64,000 nucleotides of DNA. Origin: Girardinichthys multiradiatus (taxonomy: Eukaryota; Chordata; Actinopteri; Cyprinodontiformes; Goodeidae). A program made the position numbers and the translations under genes. Positions 1-12,776 of the stretch are shown piece by piece (within the stretch, counting starts at the first letter, position 1; each line of letters starts with the position of its first letter). A model generated the notes under the pieces. The model worked only from the letters and a program-made list of their open reading frames with translations, had not been told where the DNA came from and did no database searches. Where the stretch lies: the NCBI RefSeq assembly GCF_021462225.1, contig NC_061812.1:36257175-36321174 (forward strand), written 5' to 3'.

Positions 1-115
1 AGCTTTTATTCATTAATATTACGCAACATGAATGTGCTAAGATGAGAGCTATGAAGCTTTCGTGTTTGATTGAAAGATAATGTTAAGCTATTGTTGTTGC
101 CATTGTGTTATGTTG

Positions 116-1197
116 CATTGCCTTGCAAAAGTATTCAAACTCCTTGAACTTTTTCACATTTTGTTATGTTATAATCAGGAAGTTCTATGTATTTGTCTGG
201 AATTTTATAGATCAACACATAGTTGTACAGAAATGTTAAGTGGAAGGAAAATGATTCAAAAAAATTGTTCACATATAAAAATCTGAAAAGTTTGACATGA
301 AGTCCATACATGTTGCTACAGCTTCAGCAGCAAGTCATTTCTGGTATGTCTCTAACAGCTTCGCTGTTCTAGAGACCGAAATTTGCACTTAATTTTATTG
401 CGGCATAGCTCAACTCAGATCTTTCAACATCCCTTTTTAAGCCTAGCTAAAGATTCTCAATCGGATGTAGGTCTGGACTAGGCCATTCTAGCAAATTAAA
501 CCGTTTCATTGTAGCTCTGGTTGTATTTTTCAGACTACTACTCTGCTGGAATGTAAAGATCTGGCCCAGTTTGAATTCTTTTGTAGCCTGTTGTAGTTCT
601 TCCAGTATTTTACTGTATCTCGTGCCATCCATCTTTCCATTAACTCTGACCGGCATCACTGTCCCTGCTGAAGAAAGGCATCCATACAGCATGATGCTGC
701 CACCTCCATGTGTTGCAGCAGGGATGTTGTACTCAGGGTGATGCACAGTGCTCATGTTCAACCACATTTAGTGTTTTGCATGTGGTCCTATCTGACCTGA
801 ACATGTCGGTATCACCTACTTTTAATTAGGGCTTATTAAGGTTTTTTTCACAGTGGCTTTCTTCTTAACACTCTTCCATAACAGCCATATTGGTGAATTA
901 CACAGCTAACAGTTGTCCTGTCAACAAATACTGACAGCTGAGCATTGAACATCTGCAGTTTCTCCAGAGGTACCATGAAACATTTTTCTGCTTCGCTGAC
1001 TAATGCTCTCCTTGCCCAGCCTCTTAGTTAAGGTTTTATCTTTGTGCCATACTCTTTCCAATCTCGAATGATGGATTGAACAGTGCTGCGAGATGTCCTG
1101 GATATTAGTTAGGGGTATCAGAATAAGGGGCCTGAATGCAAATGCACATCAAACCTTTCAAATGTTCAATGCATACAAACACCTTTGCAAGGCATTG
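116..1197 (-). mobile_element. Tc1-like DNA transposon relic (minus strand)
   Basis: The two ends are inverted copies of a typical fish Tc1 terminus: CATTGCCTTGCAAAAGTATTC at the left and the complement of TTTGCAAGGCATTG at the right. Between them, the minus strand of 447-767 reads as a degraded transposase fragment. It carries GGGSIMLYGCLSSAG, the KMDGTRY block, a FTFQQ stretch where the second catalytic Asp lies in the family, and SPDLHPIENL around the catalytic Glu. The N-terminal half is broken by stops and frameshifts. It lies in the intron before the last celf4 coding exon. Confidence 0.85.
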
Positions 1198-1434
1198 TGC
1201 ATGTATTGAGTTTTTAAAGAATTTGATAGTTAGTTTAAGCTTCATGTATTGTCAATATTATGAATATCCAAAATCAAGGAGATGTTCTCTCTTCAGGATC
1301 AGAATTCCTATTTGAAAAATTTATTTTAGTACTTCTAACCCAATACTCTGTATTGCCTGATAAGCCCCAGTTGTCCTTGCATCTTTATCTAACAACACCA
1401 TCCTCTGTATCTTCCTTTTGGCCTAACCCCACAG
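1198..1434 (+). other. celf4 intron, 3' end with splice acceptor
   Basis: Non-coding AT-rich sequence running into a pyrimidine-rich stretch and the acceptor CTAACCCCACAG just before the last coding exon. The open frame that begins at 1260 is read-through of this intron. Confidence 0.7.
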
Positions 1435-1562
1435 GGTTTGTGAGCTTCGACAACCCAGGTAGTGCCCAAGCTGCCATCCAATCCATGAACGGCTTCCAGA
1501 TTGGCATGAAGAGACTGAAGGTCCAGCTCAAGAGGCCAAAGGACGCCAACCGCCCCTACTAG
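1435..1562 (+). CDS. celf4: CELF-family RNA-binding protein, last coding exon (celf4)
   Basis: This is the C-terminal part of the third RRM of a CELF/Bruno-like splicing and translation regulator. The exon starts at a CAG acceptor in phase 1, inside the RNP1 motif (GFVSFDNP), continues through [19 protein letters not shown] and ends with the invariant [10 protein letters not shown] tail and TAG at 1560-1562. The protein family binds U/G-rich RNA in nucleus and cytoplasm. The tail is shared by CELF3 to CELF6, so this exon alone does not fix the paralogue. Celf4 is chosen because hinderin and tpgs2 follow in the arrangement I recall from human 18q12. Upstream exons lie outside the window. Confidence 0.88.
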
Positions 1563-2565
1563 CCCTCCTCCCCTGCCCCAGCCGGCCACCGCCACTGTGG
1601 CAGGCGGGGCAGCCGCTGTCAAGAGGAAAAGACAGGTCAGGTGTCACTTGAGCCTAATAACTGATTAACTGAACCATAGTGTGCACAACTACTGCAATAT
1701 TAAACTGGAAAACGTTCCAATGGCAATCCCATTTATGGCGCCGCCTGATGTGTTTTCCATAACTTTTTATGTAAGCCATAAAACACTCGCAGGCACCTGC
1801 CTGATCATCTGTAAAATGCTTGTAAAGATTAGTGAAGTCACACTCCTGTGCAGACAGCTTAAGAATATATTTGGTAAGGTTATGCTAATGTGGCTCATAT
1901 AGGACTTGGCAGGTATGAGTGAGAAAATGGTTTTGAAAAGAGAGAGCATTTAAAATATGCAAAACCTTTTCACTAATCTATAAATTTAAAGGCCTTCGAA
2001 TGGTTTAAAAAATAAAAAAGGTGATTTAAGATTCTCCTTTTTTCTATATTATAAAAATCAATGCCCCCTGCAAGGTTTCTGATATTGAAAATATATTGGG
2101 TCTTCAGTTTTAACATCAGTTAAAGATAAACAAAAGCTGTAGAGGCATTTCCCTACACACCGCCTCCTCTGTTTGCAGAACATCTTTACAGTATGTGACC
2201 CTGCATGTTACCCTGTAGGTAAAAGATAATTGGTAAATGGTTCAGCGTGTTGCGCAGAGAAGGAAATGGTTCCAAGGGAGGAGGCATTTATTACCCCTCA
2301 GGCAAGTAATTGTGCCGTTCCTCTTTGTCTCCTCCCTTCATCTATGTGATGGAGGGTTCGGGCCGCGTCGTTCATTCACCACTGATGACTTCATTCAAGG
2401 GCAACTTATCACCCACTCACAAACCAGCTGAACCATTCCACACAGTGTCCTGGGGCAAATCACTGGCAAAATATTGCATTCTCATATGAGCTTGTCAAAG
2501 CATATATTGGGCACATGTTTTTGTTTTGTTTTGTATTGTTTTGTTTTACATATCTTAACAATCCA
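1563..2565 (+). other. celf4 3' UTR start and flank
   Basis: The first ~70 bases after the stop are GC-rich and look like continuous 3' UTR. A possible donor, AAGACAG|GTCAGG, sits at about 1635, so the UTR may be spliced. The remainder to 2565 is mostly AT-rich and unique-looking, with no coding signal. The short frames in it show no family resemblance. Confidence 0.5.
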
Positions 2566-2690
2566 TCCATCAATATTCTATAACCGCTTCTTCCATATTG
2601 GGTCGTGGGGGGGGCTGGTGCCTATCTCCGGCAGTCTACGGGCGAGAGGCAGTGTACACCTTGGACAATTCGCCAGATATATAAACAATT
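2566..2690 (-). repeat. SINE 3' part, minus orientation
   Basis: ATCCATCCATCAATATTC followed by GGGTCGTGGGGGGGGCTGG, the GGGCGAGAGGCAG block and ACAATTCGCCAG is the reverse complement of the 3' half of the tRNA-derived SINE at 41505-41850 (GGCGACCTGTCCAGGGTGTA, CTCTCGCCCATAG). The tRNA-like head is missing. Confidence 0.75.
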
Positions 2691-2834
2691 TAAAAGAAAA
2701 TATCAATTTCTACAAATTACAACTGCCTCTGTCTACTCTCTCCCTGGGTACTCTGAGTATTTTACTGCACTATTGTCGTTGTTGGCCAAGAAACTTCAGA
2801 AAGGCAGGTGTACTTTAAGTATCCTGCCATCATA

Positions 2835-4982
2835 CAGTCATGGGAATTAGAAGAAATAGACCTCAAGATTCAGTAGTTTGTAAAACCACCTTTAGCCACA
2901 GTAACTGTCAATAGACCTGATCAGTCTGTCACATTATTGTGGGAGAATTTTAGTCAGTTCACTGATATTTGTGAGCATTTGATTGTTTACAGCTATGTTA
3001 ATGTCCCGTCACAATATTTTATTTATATTACGGTCTGAACTTTGACTGGGCCAGCAAAACTTCTTTTCAGCGATTCTGTTGGTTTGCTGCTATGTTTGGT
3101 ATCTTTATCCTGTCAATGATCGAATTTCATCTGCTCAAAATGTGCTCATATTATCACCCTTCTACTACTAAAAGTTTGTTTGAGATGCTTGGGCTGATAA
3201 GCTGTTTTTGGTTTAAACTAAACATGCCGCTGCATGTTATGAGCAAACATCTCTGCTTTGACTTCATCTGTCCAAATGATTTGCTCCGAAGGTCTTTCCT
3301 TCATTCAGATCCAACTTTCAATTTTTTTTCTTTAAGACAGAAGATTTTTCCTGGCAACTCTGTCAAACAAGCCACACCAAGTCTTTTTCTTACTATACTG
3401 TCATGGAATTTGACATGCTAATAAAAAACCTTATAGTTGGAAATGGAGCTCCTGGGTTTTTTTGCATTTTTTTGAACATTGCCGGGTCAGACCTTGAGGT
3501 GAATTTGCTATTAAAGGTTTAGAATTGTGAATAATCTTTCCTATTGTACTGTAGATTTATGGACTTCAGAGTTTTTTTTAAATGGCCTTACACAGTGCCT
3601 TGCAAACGTATTCACCCACCTTGGCTTTTTAGCTATTTTGTCACAACCTGTAATTTAAATGTGTTTTAATCTTATTTTAGGTAATGGATCTGCAGAAAAT
3701 GGTCTAAGTTGGTGAGTTAAAATGAGAAAAAAATATATAAAAAAAGAATAAAAAACCGAACAGACAATAAATTAGCAAGTGCATATGTATCCAACCCCTT
3801 TGGTGTGAAGCCCCTAAAAAGTGCTGGTGCAACCAATTACCTTTAAAAGTCACATAATTAGTGAAATGAAGTCAGCTGCCAAGAGAGGGCTGCCCACCAA
3901 AACTCACAGACCGGGCAAGAAGGGCATTAATCAGAGAAGCAGCACAAGACCAAATTAACCTTGAAGGAGGTGCAGAGTTCCACAGCAGGAGTATCTGTCC
4001 ACAGGGCCACAATATGTCATACACTACATAGAGATGGGCTTTATGGAAGTGGCCAGAAAAAAGCCATTACTTAGTGGTAAAAATAAAAAGGTATGTTTTG
4101 AGTTTGCCAAAGGCATGTGGGTAGCTCCCCAAATGTATGGAGGAAGGTGCTCTGGTCAGATGAGACTAAAATTGAACTTTTCACCCACCAGGGAAAACAC
4201 TATGTCTGGCGCAAACCCGACACATCCTATTACCAATGGGATGTATTGCCGATGTTTTTCAGCTGCAGGAGCTAGAAAACTGGTCCAAGTTGTGGGAAAG
4301 ATGGATAGTGCTAAATACAGCCTGTGATTTGAGACTTGGACAAAGGTACACCTTCCAGCAGTACAATGGCCTGAAGCATACTGCTAAAGCAACACTCGAG
4401 TTGTTTAAGGGGAAACATTTAATGACTTTGGAATGGCTTAGTTAAAGTCCAGACTTCAATCTATTGAGAATCTATGGTTAGACTTGAAGATTGCTGTTCA
4501 CAAGCGAAAACCATCCAACACGAAGGAACTGGAGCAGTTTTGCCTTGAGGAATGGGTAAAACTCCCATTGGCAAGATGTGGCAAGCTCATAGATTTATCC
4601 AAAGGAACTTTCAGCTGTAGTAGCTGCAAAAATAAATAGGACAGGTTATTTTGTCATCTTTGTTATTTGCTTCACATAAAAAAATTTAAATACATCTTTA
4701 AAATTGTAGGCATGTTTTGTTAATGGTATAAACTTTCAAACAGTCAATTTTAATTCCAGGTTGTGAGGCAACAAAACAAGGAAAATGCCAAGGGGGGTTG
4801 AATACTTTTGCAAGGCTCTGTAAACCCTTCCCAGATTCATGGACAGCAACAACTGCTCTTCTAAGGTCTTTCAGTGTCTTCCCTCCTTGGCATAACGCTA
4901 ATACCTTCCTCTTTCCTCCTGACCAGCTGATGACCTTGCTGATCACTTAGTCATCAGTGTGTACTTAGTTTTCCCATGACTG
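2835..4982. mobile_element. Non-autonomous Tc1-like element, split by a nested Tc1
   Basis: The left end is TA|CAGTCATGGGAA and the right end TTTTCCCATGACTG|TA, perfect complements flanked by the TA target typical of Tc1/mariner. The interior resembles the reverse strand of degraded fish Tc1 copies (for example GAACTTTGACTGGGCCAGCA near 3040) and holds no transposase frame. The element is interrupted by the Tc1 copy at 3593-4820, leaving about 920 bp of its own sequence. Confidence 0.75.
3593..4820 (+). mobile_element. Tc1-like transposon relic nested in the 2835-4982 element
   Basis: Left end CAGTGCCTTGCAAACGTATT, right end ATACTTTTGCAAGGCTCTG, both bordered by TA. Plus-strand frames from 4034 to 4450 give transposase pieces: ARKKPLLSGKNK, KMDSAKY, LGQRYTFQQ and a damaged SPDFNLLRI where the catalytic Glu block should be. 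Several frameshifts and stops make it inactive. It is younger than the element it interrupts. Confidence 0.85.
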
Positions 4983-5284
4983 TAGAATTCTGTGGTAATA
5001 AAGCAAGAACTTTCAAGGAACCTCTCAGGTACTTTCCTGGAATTTACCACGTTACAAATATGTTCCCTGAAAGTTCAGAGATAGTATCTTGTAAGTTTTA
5101 TGAAAGTTTTGAATTGAATCACTAAGTTCCAGGAAATAATCCATCAAATTCCTGGAAAATATGGGACTTATTATGTAGTGCTACCTAATGTCTAATGTAC
5201 CAAAAATCTGTAAGAAGACTTTGAATGAAAAAGATAGTACATTTTGTACATTTTTGTTGACAAAACCATTTTTCTGTGCTTTTC

Positions 5285-7260
5285 AGGATTTGTTGACCTG
5301 AATAACATGTTGACCACTTGCTACCCTCCGCTGAGTTCAAACTCAGCTTCTGGATCACAAAGGCTGCTTCAGAAAAAGAGAGAAGAGAGAGCGAATATTG
5401 ACCAGGTCCAGGACACCTCCCTTTGGATGTACTAAAACATTTGAACTCAGAGAGCATTTCTGGTTAGCCCTGGGTACTCTTTTCCTCCTGCACACATATA
5501 TACTCCTCCTCTACCTAAAAACCCTGCTTGGATGACAGCTACCTTTTCTGGGCCACAAACACTTTTACTTGAACGCTGAGAGAGAAAAAAGTAAAAGATT
5601 CTACATCAAACCTACTGATAATGACCAATTCCACTAAACTGAAAGGAAATATGGACGTCAAAAGTCCAACAGGAATTAAAAAAAAAAATTTGAATAGTGG
5701 ATTGCCGTAGGAGATCCTTCTGAGAGATGGTTTGGGTTTTTTCAACAACTGACTTTTGATGATCAATTTCTAAGACTTCAAACAACTAGCTGCAAATTGT
5801 GAGAAAGAGAGAACTGAAGTAGGGATTGTGACATTTTCAGGACACAGATTTGGGATGGCCATCTTCAGCTCGGAGTGCCTGTCTGTTTCCAGGGAACACC
5901 ATTGCCGAGGAGAGCCACAGCAACGGATTCCAGGGAGTCTTATCCGTCATTCCTTAGTTGTTTTAGGGACCAAAAGACCAAACGTTTTTATTGCTGAGGA
6001 CTTGTAGCTCTAAAATACTTGGACCACTGCATCTCTTTCAGTCAGCGTCGCCTGCCTGGAGAGTTGCTCTTAAAACAAGTGTACATTTCGAATATAGACA
6101 AAACCTGTATATATACATAAATATTGCTGATATGCTTTTTTGAATACAGGCATAACTATTTCAGATGACCAAAAGGGGTCTCTCACTTCGCTAGTTTACA
6201 ATTACGCAAAATATTTATTTTTGTTCCCCTTTTCATTTTTGTCTCGGGAGGGATGGCGAATGCATGGGAGGGGCTGCTCCGTGTCACAGCCTTATCTTTT
6301 TTAAATCGACATCCTAACCTCAAAGATAAAATAACATCCGAAACGTTTGAAATATATGAACTTGTTTATATTTGCAGTACATATATATGTATAACAAGCA
6401 TTCAAGCAAATGTATTCATATATACAGTATATATGGATAATAGATATTAATCACAAATATATGTATTTATATGCACATATTTTATATATGTGTGACTGTA
6501 CATAGAGCGGCTACTGACTATGTTGAGCTGTAATTTTTTTTGTAGATTTTAGCAGGAGTTTGAAGCATTGCTCTGCTTGGGAAGAACCACACATCTGGCA
6601 GCTCCCCAAAACTGCAGGCATTCCTATCTCTGATAACCTATATGCTGACACACAACATGTTACTAAAAAAAAAAAAAAAAAAGATCAGCGCCTGTGAGAA
6701 AACATATTTTCTGTAAATATTATCTGAAAAATGCAAAAAGCCACCTCTCAGTAGCAGGCTTTTAGAGAATCAGGCTAAAGAGGATTTTCTTTAGAAGAAA
6801 AGGACAATTATCTTCGACTCTATTCCAAAACATATCATGTGAGCTCACACACACGCACACATACACACACATATACACAAACTTCTCTTTGAAACTTGAA
6901 CCAAAATCAATACATCTCAAAACCTTGGCTCTCTTTTGCATACAGTAAAGTGCATGTAGCGTATGGGCTGTCACCATGTCGAGGTGTGCCTTGTCACCTG
7001 AGAATCTGCCATCCAGCACTGTGCTCTGACAAAAAAACAAAAAAAACAAAAAGCAAAACAAAGACACACTAAGAACCTGAACACACATTTCTGCAAGCAG
7101 CCAATGCGCTATTATGATGTCAAAAATCCCAGGCAGATCCATATCATTTCTCAGCCATGTAGAGAGCTTTAGTGCATGTCAAGCAGAGCAAATTGTCCGA
7201 TCACTGTTGGGTACACCTTTGTCTTTGGGGGAAAAAAAAAAACAAAAAAACAGAAACATG
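5285..7260 (+). other. Candidate distal 3' UTR exon of celf4
   Basis: A good acceptor (GTGCTTTTCAG|GATTTG) precedes about 2 kb with no transposon, low coding potential, AU-rich blocks, a CA/GT microsatellite near 6845-6880 and poly-A runs. It may be a spliced or continuous 3' UTR of celf4, since CELF genes have long 3' UTRs. That is inference; RNA reads would be needed to confirm it. Otherwise it is simple intergenic DNA. Confidence 0.35.
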
Positions 7261-10200
7261 CATTTAGAGCTAAAGTAGACACGTGATTACTCTTTACAAA
7301 ACATGGGCATTAGGTGACCTGTTGGCAGAGGTATTAACTATCAAAGCAGTGTGCAGGGATCCTGTAACTACCTTCCTCTGGTTGAAGCTGAAAAAAATAA
7401 CAGGCATGGCTGAATGAGGGAATTGACTGAGCAGTACTTACAGCTATGACGTTATTGTAATGTTGATCAAGATGTTGGAAATCTACTTATACATAGCATT
7501 TAGCAGTTTATGAGCAAATCTCTGCTGGTTACATGAAGCATTTACTTTAAACTATGTCAAATTGCCTTATGACATGTTCCCATCCAATTAAATATAAATA
7601 CTGCACCAGAACATGATTCTAGATAATCCTGGGAAAGATGTGTACAAAAAGCCTCAAAATGCATTGTTGTAATGGAGGCATTGTGACCCCTAAGATACCA
7701 CTCTTCACTGCAGTTGTCTAACAGTAAGCCTTGGAGACTTTTTTTTTTTTACCTCCGTCAACACCCTCCTCACTGTGCATGTTGGCAAGATCCAGGTGCA
7801 TCTCAGCAGATTACAATATCTTTGAAAAGTTCATTTCATTTTTTACAATATTCGGTTCAAAAAGTACACCTTGTAGATTTTATAAACACAGAATGACATT
7901 TCAAGCGTCAATTTTTGTTAATTTTGTTAAATATGTTTTACAGCTACTGAAAACCACTACATTTACTTTTAAAACAGAAATGTTGTTCATGTTAGGGCTG
8001 ACAGCCTTATTGTTAGGTTTATGATTGTATAAAAACACACATGTAGCTAAAAATTTTGAATACAATTACAAAACAGAGTAAAACCCTTAATACGACAAAC
8101 AATACAAAACAAAACAATAAAATGCAATACCATCAATTTGAATAAAAAAATAGAAAAAAAGAAAGTTTAGTGGAAGGAATAAATGAGGGAGCTACATATG
8201 TATAACTATATGAGTTTTTGAAATTAATTAATGAAACATAATAACTTTTAAATTATATTTCTAATTTAATGAGATGCACCTGTAAACTTGGATTTTCCTT
8301 CAGCCTTGTAAAGCATAGTTCCAGTAGTTGTTTTAAACTTCTAATTACTGTTCCAGAAAATATGTGCATGAGCAAGTTTAGGTGAGTATTTTCTTTTCTT
8401 TTGGGGCCATTTTCCCCAAGTATATGGATAATCAGAAATCTGTCTTACTTGAAAGGCATGTTTTCTTTTGTCTTAAAGGAATGTGAGAAATGAGCTATTT
8501 CACATTTTTTCTAACCCCAAGGAAACAGGAAGTCATGGAGTACCAATTAAAAGTCCTAAGTTAAAAGTAAAAAAACAAAAAACAATGAGGTTTCACTTAC
8601 ATTTATTTGTACAAGAACTATTAGGGGTGTAAGTAATTTTGTCACTTAATTTTTAATCGGATTTGCAGTCACAGATTATGGTACTGCAATAAAAGATGAA
8701 TGCATTTTTTTTGCTTTTTACACATCTTTACCAGGGGTTGCAGTCAGGTATGGAGGGCCAGCGCTGGTCTGATAAGGCTATACTGAAACTGCAAAATGAA
8801 GGAACACCCTTTTACTCAATGCAACTGCTATTTCAATGAGGCTGACTTCATGGTTCTTCAGCATGAAGTTTCCTGTAGCATTCTACATAAATATGCTGTA
8901 AACTCCTACTTTACACTTCTAAAAGGTCAACAGACGTGGATTTATTGGACTCCCCTCAATACATATTGAGCTGGTGGAGAATACTTAATGAATATTTATA
9001 GATATGCATATTTATAAGGCTATATGACACTTTGGGAAGACAATGCTTCCCGTTATGTGCCGTTACCAGTTTTGCTATAAACTGCTCATTACGCCGGTTC
9101 CCCGGTGTCTGCGTCTAACCTTTTTTAGCTGTTTGAATAATTTAACATTTATCTTCCAAATCCAGCAAGGGTTTAAAAAAAAACCCGCACTACACATCCC
9201 GGGTTGTTTCTCTCTTCTTGTTGTTTTTTTTTTTTTTGTGCGGCACTTAATTTACTAAACCCGTCATTCATTGTAACCCAGATGATCAACACGATTGGGT
9301 GCATTGGAACAAACTGTCTCTATTTAACAATAACATCAAGAAAAATGTGGCTTAGCTTTTCTCGCTGATCGCCACGCCGTCTGTCCCTTTTTGGCTGCCC
9401 CACTGTTGCACTGAGAAACTTTATAAAAAACAGAGAGAAGTGTACACAGAGCTTGTCTGAGCAATCCATGTCTTTTACCCACGTTGTCATGTTGAGGGAC
9501 GTAAGGACAGGTAAAGCAATCACATGAAGTATTACTCACCTTCATTTGCTCTGAGTCAAAGCTGCAAGTTTACAGGTTGGAAAAAAGATACAACAAACTG
9601 GTTCAACAACAACAAACAGAGCAGAAGTTTGAATATAAATATATATAAATATATACATAAACTGATGAATATACTGTAAATTATTTCCTTTTTTGCTCTG
9701 TTTTCCTTTGTACATAGGTTTGCATATTTTATAGGACTTTTACTTCTATCTACAAGGACTGGATAAAGTACTTTAAATACTTTAAATAAATATATATATA
9801 TAAATATAAATATATGAATGAAAACACGAAAATGCTCATTAAAACCAGGTACAATAAAAAGGAAAAAAAAAACAGGCGCTAGGTTACGGTGATAACTGTA
9901 GGACTTGACCAAGGCATTTATCCAGAATACAGTCAGGGAGAGCATTGACCTCAGTTAGAGCTTAGACACACATTGACCTATTTTATAAAAAACGTTTAAA
10001 AAACATCAATGGGTTCTATTCATTTATTTCTTTAGATATTTGTTAAGAAGTCATGTCTGAGATATGCATGCTTTCACAGCATTATTTTTCTATGAGTTGG
10101 TACGTGACCAAATCTTTTTGTATATGACATGCACGGGCCACTGTCGTGGTCCACAGATGATCTTTGTTCCTGCCTGAGGGACCAAGCCTTCAGCAACTTC

Positions 10201-12776
10201 TTTGGTGACGAAGAAGAAACACTGAACAAACAAAAAAAGCTCCTATTGACCAAGTGATGTCAGAGACAGATTTTATTCATTTATCTATTTATTTAATTTA
10301 TTGTGTTTATTTATTTGCGCTGTTTGATTCAAGATCCGAGCTCTGCTGTTGCCTCTAATCCTTGAAAGCGCTAATTTGCATCCCTCTGAATTTAACTTCT
10401 TCAAAGACTAATTTTTTTTTTCCCTGTCACTAATGAACTCTCAACAATGCAGTACTGCGCTAAAGCCTTATACATACTGTAACTATAGATTCATGCTGTT
10501 CTAAAAATCCCTTTAGTTAAGATTAATAAAAAGAAAATGGTACTTACAATTTCCTTCCACTGTAAAAGCTTTAATCATGTGGCAAAAGAAGCCCTTTCTT
10601 TTCAAACTAGTTACCTGCTTGGATATTTGATCAAAGAAAGAACATTTATTTGGTGCCAATACATTTTGAAATCAGAAAGACTGGTTCCTTGTTTGTCATT
10701 GATTACATGCATTCATTTTCCATGGTCTTGAAAACTTTCAGAGCTCTGATCTTGTTCAACCCATGTTTTCTGCCAAAAACAAAATTTAATGACTGCACTA
10801 TTTCATCATAAAAGAGAGGAAAAATCCAGGTTTCTTTTATTTTCTTCTGTGCTATTATCAGTGTGATCTTATTTCTAAGGCTCAGTAGTGTTGCTAGAAT
10901 CACATTTTACATCATGTGGTTTTAAAGTGTTCTGGAAATCTACTGTATTTCCCAAATTTCAGCACAGATGGAGGGCTGGAGAAATGAATGTTGCATATTA
11001 AAGCTTTGCCAGGTTCTTAATGAGCTGAGCTTCTGATTGGGCCGTGCGCTTTAGGCTCCTGCCCCTCCCCCTGTCTACCCAGACTGCACCATTCTCTGGT
11101 CCCCTGGACTCTTCTTTTTGTAATTTTAAATGAATGATGCGTCTCAGCTTAGCCCAATAATAAAGCACAGTCTAGAATAACATACTATGTGTGGTGTCAT
11201 AATTGCTGAGAACTTATCAGTGCAATATCTGTTGTTTGTGGATACTATTCATGGGCTTCTTGCCATTTTCAAGGTACAGGAAGATTTTATGAGTTATGGC
11301 TTCAAAAGGGGAAACGTTTTCTGTCACACTTCTATGATTTAAAGTTGACTGGAAATGCCAAAGTTACTGGAGTTTTCTCCAGCTGCACATAGCATAGGGC
11401 AAGCAGTCAAGCCCTTTCCCCAACTGTTGCTGCATACCAGCAATCAGCTGGTACGCAGCAACTACTACCCTACCCTCCATCAAACTGGTACCAGTAGCAA
11501 ACCGGAGTAATCCTAAATCCAGCTGAAAAACTAACCTAATGGTCAGAGTAGCACTCAGATGTTTTTTAATATTTTTTGCTTGAAAGGCTTCCCATTTTCC
11601 AGCACTGCTGGTACTGATTGGAGCTCAGTAAACACAGATAGTTGTTTAAAACAGTGTTAAGCTGGTGTTATTAGGACATCTTATTGTAGTTATACTGAAA
11701 TACATAATGGGATTTGTATAATTAAAGTCTCTCTGCACAGCATTCCTCCACAAACACAAATCAGAGGCTGAAACATTGACTGGATAGGATGTTTATAGTG
11801 ACGTAATGATGTGTCACCAAGCTGTGACCAAACCAGTTCTTTTGCACAGCCAATTAAAAAATGGCTCTAACACCAGCCCTGGTTAGGCACCAGAGGAAAT
11901 GCTAAAATTTAGATGTCTGAAAATATTTTGAGTTACAAAAAACATGGACGGTTGTAGAAACCAAATGAGGGTCGCCATTCAATCAAATTAAGGACAACAC
12001 TGTCTTAAAGCTACAGTTGGCAAGCTATGAGCGTCAGGTCTGTTCAGCAGCTGACTGCAGGCTAGCTACCCAAGCAGATGGCCTAATTAACAGCTATAAT
12101 CAGCTTATTGCACTTGTTACTCTATAAAGAACCTAACGATAGAAAATGTATATCCGGTGCAATAAGCTTTTAAAATCCACCATTAAATTTAGCCAGTTTT
12201 TATCCAATATTTAGCAGGAATAATTGTTGCTTTTCTGCTTTAACTAAGAACAGTTAATTTATTTATTTGTAAAATGCTTGGATTTAACGTAAGGTTATCA
12301 AAAAGTAAAAAATTCTGATAGCAATACAAATTTGAAGGTAATGACGGTCATTTATGTTGCATCTCTCTCACACACACACTCAAAAATGAAACAGAAAGAA
12401 AGGTGTTGGTTGTAAAAAGGAGCAACTGGCTTATATTCCAGGGATTTACTGAGGCTGCAGATTTATGCATAATACATTGAGTCAGATTCAGAATGGACAA
12501 TTGTGAGTCATGAGATTCAGTTTGCATTTACATTGCCAAGGTCTTCAGAAGCAATAAATGCAGCTCAGTGCTAAAACATTCCTGGGGTAAAGCATGATTT
12601 CACGTACAAAGAGAAGGAATTCAGAATAAATATACATTTATTTGTATGGAAAAAACATAGTAGCCAATAGGTACACAATCAACAAAAATCTAATTTATCC
12701 TTATTTCAAAAGTACTGAAGACAATAAAAAGGCACCATTAAAACAGTGAATATCAAGCAACTCACTTTTCTTTTTG
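7261..12776. other. celf4-hinderin intergenic region
   Basis: About 5.5 kb without a supportable gene. It contains low-complexity A-rich DNA (8040-8170), a stretch with higher GC near 9040-9530, ATTTA-rich sequence near 10270-10320 and short simple repeats. The ATTTATTTATTT-type stretch resembles mRNA-destabilising 3' UTR elements, so the celf4 UTR could reach this far. The hinderin 3' UTR should occupy the right end, just below 12777. None of the short frames resembles a known protein. Confidence 0.5.
11159..11164 (+). terminator. Possible celf4 distal poly(A) signal
   Basis: An AATAAA hexamer in CCCAATAATAAAGCACAG, preceded by a transposon-free GC-richer stretch (11040-11110). It is the most plausible plus-strand end signal before hinderin, but the hexamer is common in AT-rich DNA and no transcript evidence is available. 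Confidence 0.25.

Noticed and set aside
447..767. 106-codon minus frame as a host gene
   Set aside because: It is Tc1 transposase (GSIMLYG, SPDLHPIENL) inside a relic with Tc1 ends.
1260..1434. Upstream extension of the celf4 exon
   Set aside because: The sequence before 1435 is intronic, ends in a good acceptor, and does not encode the RRM3 residues expected before FVSFDNP.
6762..7142. 126-codon minus frame
   Set aside because: Translates a CA microsatellite and A-rich runs (VCVYVCVCV), no coding character.
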